A DNA stretch of 27,425 nucleotides from JBCDCE01 sp039182515. GTDB taxonomy: Bacteria; Pseudomonadota; Alphaproteobacteria; Rhodobacterales; Rhodobacteraceae. The DNA is taken from assembly GCA_039182515.1 (NCBI GenBank), contig JBCDCE010000056.1:1-27425 (forward strand), given 5' to 3'. Position 1 is the stretch's first letter. Each line of letters starts with the position of its first letter. The notes beneath the pieces were generated by a model. It was given only the letters and a program-made list of their open reading frames with translations. It was not told the origin of the DNA and searched no databases. The position numbers and the translations under genes are program-made. This document shows, piece by piece, positions 16,543-22,505 of this stretch.

Positions 16543-17556
16543 TTATTTCACATCCAAACCCATGGCTTTGTACACATCGCGGTACTGGCCAATGGTCGAA
16601 GTGATCAGCTCTTGAGAGCCCGCAGTGTCACGATAGCTGTCGATGACGGTCATGAACTTCGACTCGTTGAACGCCTGGTAGCTCTCTTCGCAATAACCGC
16701 GCTGGAAGGCCCACTGTAACCATTTCACACGGTCTGCTGGGGCGTCTGCGTGCACGTAGAAGCCGCGGAAACGTAGAAGGGGATCAAAATCCATGCCCAT
16801 TTCACGGTGCGTTGGCGTGTCGGAAAAGACGCCGGGACGTTCGTCAAAGATGGTGAGGATCGGCTTGAACTGGTTCGCGTCCAAAAAGTTGCGCACGTCC
16901 CCTGGCTGTTCAAAGAGCGCATCCACTTGGCCACCCAAAAGCGCGCCGTAACGTGGGGCACCTTTGTCGAACGAGATCTGTTGGATCGTCATGCCAGTGG
17001 CTTCTGTGATGAAGCGCATAGTGACACGTTCCATGGAGCCTTCTTTGGAAACGTTTGCGATGGTCGCACGCCCGTCTTGAGCCTTGACCCATTCCACAAA
17101 GCTCGGCCAATCGCTGAAGCGTGTTTCATTGGTGCGGATGTAGATCTGCGAGAAGGTCACTTGGCTTGTCACCAATGGGATCAGATCCTCAGCAGGGTTT
17201 GGCATCGAAGAGTCCAGCGCGTGTGCAGAGGAGGCGTCATCGATGTGCTCCAACACGTTGTAGCCATCTGAAGGCGAAGCCATATAGGCTGTCATGCCCA
17301 CAACGCCGGAGCCGCCTGGCTTGTGGTCACGGTTGATCGCAACACCGGTCAATTCAGTCACAGCCTCTGCCATAGCGGCGGCAACTTGACCGGATCCTCC
17401 AGCAGGTCCGTAGGGCACAACCATTGTTAGGGCGCGTTCAGGAAATCCGCCTGGGCGCTCCATAGTTGCATCGGTAACTGCGCAAGTGAACGCGCTGACT
17501 GACGTGCCAAGCACAACTGCAGCGGAAAAAACCGCTGATCCAAATAGTGTCTTCAT
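16543..17556 (-). CDS. tctC: Tripartite tricarboxylate transporter periplasmic binding protein
   Basis: A 337-residue periplasmic solute receptor of the TctC/Bug family. The N terminus MKTLFGSAVFSAAVVLGTSV continues to a likely signal-peptidase site after VSA (about residue 22). The mature protein opens with the family pattern FPERALTMVVPYGPAGGSGQ, where the YGPAGGSG loop normally contacts the ligand carboxylate. The ATG at 17556 has GGGAGG 6 bases upstream, and the signal peptide confirms this start over a longer frame to 17604. It is first in the operon tctC-tctB-tctA-aldehyde dehydrogenase-ligase. The ligand is unknown. Confidence 0.9.
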   Translation of the reverse strand: MKTLFGSAVFSAAVVLGTSVSAFTCAVTDATMERPGGFPERALTMVVPYGPAGGSGQVAAAMAEAVTELTGVAINRDHKPGGSGVVGMTAYMASPSDGYNVLEHIDDASSAHALDSSMPNPAEDLIPLVTSQVTFSQIYIRTNETRFSDWPSFVEWVKAQDGRATIANVSKEGSMERVTMRFITEATGMTIQQISFDKGAPRYGALLGGQVDALFEQPGDVRNFLDANQFKPILTIFDERPGVFSDTPTHREMGMDFDPLLRFRGFYVHADAPADRVKWLQWAFQRGYCEESYQAFNESKFMTVIDSYRDTAGSQELITSTIGQYRDVYKAMGLDVK

Positions 17557-17780
17557 ATTTTCCTCCCAAAGTGTCCCTGCGCCTTGGTGCATGCACAGGT
17601 CCAAATGTTTGGACTCAGATCGCAGGGCTTTTTCGGCCTCATTCCACTGATGTCCAAAACCAAAGCCTAAGCGACAAAAAACGCTCTGTCTAGCAAAGGA
17701 AATTTTTGACTTTTGGGGGCTTTGTCCTAAGCCGATGCATCGAAATGCCCTTGCCAGGCCATTGACTTATGGTGCGCGCT
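17557..17780. promoter_or_regulatory. Promoter/operator region upstream of tctC
   Basis: Two palindromes sit side by side about 30-60 bases before the tctC start: GTGCATGCAC (17587-17596, perfect) and GTCCAAA-TG-TTTGGAC (17599-17614, perfect 7-base arms). A further half-site TGTCCAAAA occurs near 17652. Such symmetric sites suggest an operator for a dimeric regulator (for example GntR or LacI type) that must be encoded outside this window. The rest of the stretch is non-coding and separates the transport operon from the lasso cluster; no convincing terminator for the B2 gene was found in it. Confidence 0.5.
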
Positions 17781-18215
17781 TTAGGTCTTTGCATCGCTCA
17801 AAAAACTACGAACAACTGTGTAATGTTCGAAACTGTGACCGCCCGTTACAGCCACAGGCCCCACGTGTACCCAGGCATGGGCCTTCATCTCATCGTTTTC
17901 GCGACGCAAGCCAAAAAATAAGCCATGCGGCACTTGGGCTCTTTTTAACAGATACCGCGCCACAAGCGCTTGAGGGTAGCAGTTAGCCGACCTTGGGCTG
18001 TATTTCACCGCAAGCTTGAGCGCGTTTGCGATCCTAATGGAACGACGCAACTCGTCCTGATTGGCCAAAGGAACCACAGCCTCTGTGCCCCTGTCTTTTC
18101 CAAAGGCCTTAACAAGCTTTCGCAGAGGGATGAGTATAATGATCAAACGCGCGACCCATAGCGCCGTCCACGCAAAGCCTGTGAGGAAAAGAAACCGCGG
18201 TTTGCGTTTTAACAA
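17781..18215 (-). CDS. Lasso peptide B2 protein, transglutaminase-like leader protease
   Basis: A 144-residue protein of the transglutaminase-core-3 type used as the B2 leader peptidase in lasso-peptide clusters. The probable catalytic cysteine is Cys79 in SANCYPQALVARYLL, and the histidine is His113 in MKAHAWVHVG. Length and the hydrophobic N-terminal stretch (LWVARLIIILIPLRKLVKAFG) are typical of stand-alone B2 proteins. B2 cuts the leader from the precursor delivered by B1, before ring closure by C. It is transcribed divergently from the other lasso genes across a 125-base gap. The start is a TTG; no in-frame ATG or GTG exists between it and the upstream stop. Confidence 0.85.
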   Translation of the reverse strand: MLKRKPRFLFLTGFAWTALWVARLIIILIPLRKLVKAFGKDRGTEAVVPLANQDELRRSIRIANALKLAVKYSPRSANCYPQALVARYLLKRAQVPHGLFFGLRRENDEMKAHAWVHVGPVAVTGGHSFEHYTVVRSFLSDAKT

Positions 18216-18340
18216 ACTCTTGGTTTTGTGAAAGGCAGCTGAAACGAGAGGCGAAGCTTTGCCCTCCTATTGTGTCTTTTCGCACTGACAACAACGCGTT
18301 ACAGTGCATTTGTCATATGAGTAAATATTGTTGAGAACGA
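18216..18340. promoter_or_regulatory. Divergent promoter region of the lasso cluster
   Basis: The 125 bases between the B2 gene and the kinase gene must carry both start regions. It is locally A+T-rich toward the kinase side (TTGTCATATGAGTAAATATTG, split as -35-like TTGTCA at 18310-18315 and an A+T-rich stretch after it), and there is an AACGCGTT palindrome near 18293-18300. I could not identify promoter boxes reliably. Confidence 0.35.
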
Positions 18341-19264
18341 TTGGATCTGCAACCCTTGGGCGCCTTGTTGAAAACTGTTCATGGTCTTAAGGTTGCGAGT
18401 TCTCTCGACATGCCTGAGCTTATTGACGCCCCTGATTTGGGTGGACTTCCCGATCTAAAAATCCAGGCTGGACAGATTCCGAATGACCTAGAGCCATGGG
18501 ATCAAAGGGATCCAGATAATCTTCAAATTTTCATTAAAGTGCCTGGAGTTCTCTCCATGTTGGTTGAGAACGGAAAGTCGATAACCTATGCCCCTGAAAA
18601 AGGCGTGCCCGAGGACGAAATTCGCCTCTTTTTACTGGGGTCGGGGCTCGGCGCTTTGTTAATGCAACGAGGCTTTTTGGTTGTTCACGGCAATGCCGTA
18701 GTTCCAAAGGGGCGTTACGATGCGCTCTTGTGTGTTGGCGAGTCAGGTGCCGGAAAGTCCACTACGGCCATCGCTATGCTGCAAAGAGGACACCAGATTT
18801 TAGCCGATGACGTCGCTCCAATAGACGCGCATGGCTTCGTGCATCCCGGAATGGCGCGCGCGAAGCTTTGGCAAAAGACGGCAGATAAACTGGGAATTGA
18901 TACAACCAGGTTGGCGCGTATCAGGGCGCAAGATGACAAATTCAACCTGCCCTTAGGCGCTGCTCATGCGACAACCCCCACGCGGCTTAGCGCAATTTTC
19001 TGCCTTTCCCCGGATCCCAATCATAAAGGTAAGCCAAAGGTTGAAGAGGTCACAGGCGTGGCCAAATTCGTGACTCTTCGCAACAATCTTTATCGTCCTG
19101 AGCAACTTCGCATCATGCGCCTTGAGGCGGGGCTGTTGGGACGTCTCACGGCGCTTGCAGATCAAACACCGGTTTATCGTGTCTCCCGGTCTTTGGACGG
19201 TTTTGAGATAGATGCGTTGCTAGACGCGCTTCTTGACACAAATGAAGCAACACGTCACGGCTAG
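18341..19264 (+). CDS. HPr-kinase-like lasso peptide kinase
   Basis: A 307-residue protein of the HPr kinase/phosphorylase-like family found in RiPP clusters. The P-loop is GESGAGKST (133-141), followed by ILADDVAP (about 153-160), and VVHGNAV (about 114-120) precedes it as in HprK-related proteins. In the paeninodin system and related clusters, such kinases phosphorylate the hydroxyl of the C-terminal Ser of the lasso precursor. The precursor encoded at 21498 ends in Ser, which fits that role. The frame opens with TTG at 18341 just after an in-frame stop; no good ribosome site is seen, so a slightly later start is possible. It is followed by the PqqD-like gene after 41 bases. Confidence 0.85.
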   Translation: MDLQPLGALLKTVHGLKVASSLDMPELIDAPDLGGLPDLKIQAGQIPNDLEPWDQRDPDNLQIFIKVPGVLSMLVENGKSITYAPEKGVPEDEIRLFLLGSGLGALLMQRGFLVVHGNAVVPKGRYDALLCVGESGAGKSTTAIAMLQRGHQILADDVAPIDAHGFVHPGMARAKLWQKTADKLGIDTTRLARIRAQDDKFNLPLGAAHATTPTRLSAIFCLSPDPNHKGKPKVEEVTGVAKFVTLRNNLYRPEQLRIMRLEAGLLGRLTALADQTPVYRVSRSLDGFEIDALLDALLDTNEATRHG

Positions 19265-19305
19265 CTGCGTTAAGGTTTAACTAAGTGAATTAATTGGGTG
19301 ATTAC

Positions 19306-19587
19306 ATGACCGAATATGAGACAAGATTTGCGCGCAACGAAAAAGTTGTTGCCGCTGATATGGGGGGCGAAACGGTCATGATGGATGTGGATAAGGGCGT
19401 GTATTTGTCGCTCAATGCCACTGGTACGCAAATTTGGGAAGCGCTGGCAAAGCCTGCAAGTTTGCCTGAAATCACTCAAAAAGTGCGCGAGGCTTTTGAT
19501 GTGAGCGCGGCGGGCGATTTGGATGCTCAAGTGTCTAAGTTCGTGTCGGATTTGAAGGAAAACGGGCTTATCACGGAAGTAAAATAG
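19306..19587 (+). CDS. PqqD-like lasso peptide B1 protein (RiPP recognition element)
   Basis: A 93-residue PqqD-family protein. The family core is visible in VVAADMGGETVMMDVDKGVY followed by LSLNATGTQIWEAL, then a helical C-terminal part (ITQKVREAFDV and LKENGLI). In lasso clusters this stand-alone B1 binds the precursor leader at its YxxPxL segment and hands it to the B2 protease. The ATG at 19306 fits better than a TTG twelve bases earlier. It is placed between the kinase and cyclase genes and ends 4 bases before the cyclase start. Confidence 0.9.
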   Translation: MTEYETRFARNEKVVAADMGGETVMMDVDKGVYLSLNATGTQIWEALAKPASLPEITQKVREAFDVSAAGDLDAQVSKFVSDLKENGLITEVK

Positions 19588-19591
19588 AGCC

Positions 19592-21469
19592 ATGTTTACC
19601 GTCATTTTGTCGCGAGGCTCAGGCGGCCCGCCACAGTCTCTAAAAAGTGGTGAAGACCTCTTATCGGCCCTGCAGCCTCACGCTCAAAGTGACTTGGCTG
19701 GGCATTGGAGCGACGATCGCGTCTTGATCGCCCAGGCCCTGTGGCACAATACCCCTGAGTCCTTGCACCAAGCCACGCCCGAAGTTTGCCCGAACACGGG
19801 TCGGATCATTGCCAGCTGGGTACGCCTCGACAATAGGTCTGACCTTTGTGTGGCGCTTGGCCTCAAAGAAACGGTCACGCTCACGGATCCTCAGATCATT
19901 CTGAACGCCCATCTTAAATGGGGTGAGGACTGCGCAAATAGGCTTGAAGGTGACTTTAGTTTCATCATCTATAATCCTGATAAAAAGCAAGTTTTCTGTG
20001 CGCGCGATAGCGTCGGAGTCATGCCTTTTACATACTATTTGGACGACGAGTGCTTTGTTGCCTCCACAAGCCTGCCCGCCTTGCACGACGTGTTGGGGCC
20101 GCGCCTAACACCAAGCAAAAGATGGATCGCGCGGTATTTGGTGTCACTTGAAGAAGACCGCACCGAGACACCATATCAAGAGCTAAGCCATCTGCCGCCA
20201 GCCCATCATATGACGGTCTCGTTGCAAGCGCGGAGGAAGCCAACCGAATACTTTTCCTTCGATATTGAGGCCGAAAAAGCCAGTAAACCAGAAGCAAAAC
20301 GGCTGGATGACTATTGCACAGCCTTCGATCGCGCTGTGAAACGACGGCTTCGCTCTGCGTACCCAATGGGGGCCGAGATCTCCGGCGGGCTCGATTCAGG
20401 TGGAATTGTCGCCTACGCAGTCCCGCATTTACGTGACACTCTCGCCGATTTTAAAGGCTTTGGGTTTGCAATGTATGAGCATGATGCCCAGGCCATGCAA
20501 GAAACTGCGATGCACCTGAACATCCCCTTTATGTATGTGCAGACCTCCCAACAGTTAAAGTTGGACGACAACGAAGGGTATTGTGCTCCGCCCGTTTTGG
20601 GGGTTGCACCGCGCTTTGACACTCAAGGCTACTATAACTTCATGCTTTCTTCAGCCCGAAGTGTGGGGATCAGAACACTGCTTTCGGGCTATGGGGGAGA
20701 CGAAATCGTCACGGCAATAGCTCCTAGAATTGCTTGGGCGGAAGCATTTCGAGCTCGCGATTTTGCTAAGCTTTATGCGATGTCCTCCGGCTCAGGCCCG
20801 CGCCGCTTGGTTGAATTTGCGCGCAACGCGCGACGCGGTTGGCGGTACGAATTAGACGCCAAACGGCATTTGCGGAATGAAGCGTTTTTTCCAACCTCGC
20901 TTTTGTCAGTTGAGGCTGCAGAACAATACGGCGTTTTGGATATTTACCGCGAGGAACAAAAGGCTTTGGCCGAGGCGCGAACCTTTAATCAGGTTTGCCT
21001 TGGGCGCACAAAATTTCGGCGCGGGCTAGCGGGCCGTTTGGAACGCACGGCGTTGAAGGCCAATACTTTTGGTGTGGAATTCAGATACCCGATGTTCGAC
21101 CGCGAGCTTATGGTACAGGTTCTTCGCACGCCAACCGTCAATCTGTTTGAAAAAGGTGTTCAGCGCAGTTTGCATCGCAAAGCGATTTCATCGCACTTGC
21201 CGAGCCGCGTGTTTGCAGTACAAAAAAATCAAATGGGATCGCAGCTTGCACCATTCCATTGGGATCTATTACTAAAAATGGCGCCTCAAGTACCCACTGT
21301 TTCGAGTGAACTGGAAGAGTTTATAGACCAGGAAAAACTCAAATACCTTGAAGAAAAATTAGCAATGTCGTCCAACGAGCATGCAAAACTATCATTTCAA
21401 AAGAAAGCCGCCACCGTTATGGACTATCACAAGTTAAAGATGCTGGACTATTGGCTTAGGGTCTCTTAA
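19592..21469 (+). CDS. Lasso peptide cyclase, asparagine-synthetase-like (C protein)
   Basis: A 625-residue homologue of class B asparagine synthetase. The N-terminal glutaminase-like region (about 1-210) begins MFTVILSRG and lacks the Cys2 nucleophile needed to release ammonia, as in lasso cyclases. The ATP-pyrophosphatase domain follows, with the PP-loop SGGLDSG at 264-270 and LLSGYGGDE (about 360-368). It adenylates the side-chain carboxylate of an Asp or Glu in the core peptide and joins it to the freed N-terminal amine, closing the macrolactam. It sits between B1 and the precursor gene (28-base gap). Confidence 0.9.
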   Translation: MFTVILSRGSGGPPQSLKSGEDLLSALQPHAQSDLAGHWSDDRVLIAQALWHNTPESLHQATPEVCPNTGRIIASWVRLDNRSDLCVALGLKETVTLTDPQIILNAHLKWGEDCANRLEGDFSFIIYNPDKKQVFCARDSVGVMPFTYYLDDECFVASTSLPALHDVLGPRLTPSKRWIARYLVSLEEDRTETPYQELSHLPPAHHMTVSLQARRKPTEYFSFDIEAEKASKPEAKRLDDYCTAFDRAVKRRLRSAYPMGAEISGGLDSGGIVAYAVPHLRDTLADFKGFGFAMYEHDAQAMQETAMHLNIPFMYVQTSQQLKLDDNEGYCAPPVLGVAPRFDTQGYYNFMLSSARSVGIRTLLSGYGGDEIVTAIAPRIAWAEAFRARDFAKLYAMSSGSGPRRLVEFARNARRGWRYELDAKRHLRNEAFFPTSLLSVEAAEQYGVLDIYREEQKALAEARTFNQVCLGRTKFRRGLAGRLERTALKANTFGVEFRYPMFDRELMVQVLRTPTVNLFEKGVQRSLHRKAISSHLPSRVFAVQKNQMGSQLAPFHWDLLLKMAPQVPTVSSELEEFIDQEKLKYLEEKLAMSSNEHAKLSFQKKAATVMDYHKLKMLDYWLRVS

Positions 21470-21497
21470 TATTTGTCGCGTGTATTAGGAGAGTTTT

Positions 21498-21653
21498 ATG
21501 GAAAATAATCAAAAAAAAGCATTCGCGGATAACTTGCCGCTGTACGAAGAACCTAAACTATCGGTTCTCTCAGTCGAGAAAACAGAAACTGGTGATCTTG
21601 GCCCGGGCGAAGACCCGACTTTCTTCTTTAATTCCCCACTGGTGACGTCGTAA
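21498..21653 (+). CDS. Putative lasso peptide precursor (A protein, 51 residues)
   Basis: A small gene with a strong ribosome site (AGGAGAG, 21487-21493) 4 bases before ATG, directly after the cyclase and directly before a strong terminator. The leader has the B1-recognition pattern Y-x-x-P-x-L as YEEPKL (residues 16-21). The probable core starts at Gly32: a ring GDLGPGED, closing Gly32 to Asp39 (eight residues), then a tail PTFFFNSPLVTS ending in Ser51. Bulky Phe42-44 could lock the threaded tail. The conserved leader Thr usually lies at -2; here Thr occurs at -1 and -3 relative to Gly32, so the cleavage point is uncertain. Closure at Glu38 from Thr31 would give an alternative eight-residue ring. 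The terminal Ser is the likely target of the cluster kinase. Confidence 0.82.
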   Translation: MENNQKKAFADNLPLYEEPKLSVLSVEKTETGDLGPGEDPTFFFNSPLVTS

Positions 21654-21677
21654 CACCTGCTGGTCCTTAGATTATTG

Positions 21678-21709
21678 AAAGCCTTGGCCCGGTTGGGTCA
21701 AGGCTTTTT
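21678..21709 (+). terminator. Rho-independent terminator after the lasso precursor gene
   Basis: AAAGCCTTG-G-CCC / GGG-T-CAAGGCTTT forms a 13-pair stem (one G-T) with loop GGTT, followed by a T-rich tract. The complementary A-run also lets it serve the convergent tail-collar gene, whose stop is at 21715. Confidence 0.92.
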
Positions 21710-21714
21710 CGTTT

Positions 21715-22239
21715 TTAACTGCGCGAAGGATAAGTGCCTTCGAGCGCAATGATGTAGTTCATCGCGAGATAAGGCATTTCGTTAGAAAACGGAGTACTCG
21801 TGCCAACGCTGGATTCTGCGATCGTTTTTGGGCTCATGTTGACCTCTGTGGCAGCGGTATCTGCGACAAATCCGGTGAACGCTGCGAACATATTCCCTGT
21901 TGGATTGGCCAAATTGGCAGGTGCAGCTTCCACAACCACAGTGACGTCATGCTTATGCGGAGGCAAATTTGCTGGTGTCAGAGTGGTGGTCTCATTGCCA
22001 CCTTTTTGACCGGGGCGGTGGTCACTCAGGCCTGGTCCTTGCCCCGCATGAATAGGCGCACGGCCGCGAAGATCTGGCAATGCGAACGTAGTTCGGCCAT
22101 CACCGCCATAGGTCGTCCCTAAGATGGAAAACAGCGCAGAATAGCTTGTGACTGATAAAAGTTGGCCGTCGCAAAGGGCCCAGCCGCGGGGGGCAAAATT
22201 ACCGCCAAACATGATGATTTGTCCAAGAAGTGGATCCAT
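21715..22239 (-). CDS. Phage tail collar domain protein (microcystin-dependent-protein-like)
   Basis: A 174-residue protein with the tail collar domain at the N terminus (MDPLLGQIIMFGGNFAPRGW, then ALCDGQLLSVTSYSALFSIL and TYGGDGRTTFALPDLRGRAP). A His-containing segment LPPHKHDV follows, and the C terminus MPYLAMNYIIALEG is typical of the Mdp/tail-fibre tip family. Homologues are found in tailed phages and as stand-alone bacterial genes of unknown role. There is no other phage gene around it, so prophage remnant is not supported. It converges on the lasso precursor gene. Function cannot be stated. Confidence 0.88.
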   Translation of the reverse strand: MDPLLGQIIMFGGNFAPRGWALCDGQLLSVTSYSALFSILGTTYGGDGRTTFALPDLRGRAPIHAGQGPGLSDHRPGQKGGNETTTLTPANLPPHKHDVTVVVEAAPANLANPTGNMFAAFTGFVADTAATEVNMSPKTIAESSVGTSTPFSNEMPYLAMNYIIALEGTYPSRS

Positions 22240-22505
22240 GAGTTCAAATTCCTTGTTTTGATATTTGGGCCGAGGCCCGCCTAAAATCTCGCCAACTGCC
22301 CCGAAACGCCCCCTTGCAAAATACTCAGGTGCCGACCGTTAACAAAATCAGCGTAATCTGTTTTTGGTTATTTGCACAACGTATCTTTCATGAATTCTTA
22401 AAAAAAGGCGCGACAGGTGATACTATTTTGGCAAAATAGCAATTTTAGGCAGGTTAAACTCTGCGTTGCACCGTGGATTTTTCGTCTTTGCTGCAAGTTG
22501 GTTTG
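22240..22505. promoter_or_regulatory. Intergenic region with a perfect A+T palindrome
   Basis: This gap between the tail-collar gene (which starts at 22239) and the end of the E1 gene holds the collar gene promoter region and a perfect inverted repeat CTATTTT-GGC-AAAATAG at 22423-22439. The palindrome lacks a G+C-rich stem and T-tract, so it looks more like a protein-binding site than a terminator. No coding sequence was recognised. Confidence 0.3.

Noticed and set aside
18341..19264. True HPr kinase/phosphorylase of the PTS-Ntr system
   Set aside because: No PTS genes adjoin it and the neighbours are lasso B1, B2 and C; the RiPP-associated kinase subfamily fits better.
19592..21469. Genuine asparagine synthetase AsnB
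   Set aside because: The N-terminal Cys2 nucleophile is missing and the gene sits between PqqD-like and lasso precursor genes.
21715..22239. Prophage or tailocin remnant
   Set aside because: Only one tail-collar-domain gene is present; there is no integrase, portal, capsid or other tail gene and no attachment-site repeat.
22423..22439. Palindrome CTATTTT-GGC-AAAATAG as a terminator
   Set aside because: The stem is A+T only and there is no T-tract after it; it is kept only as a possible binding site.
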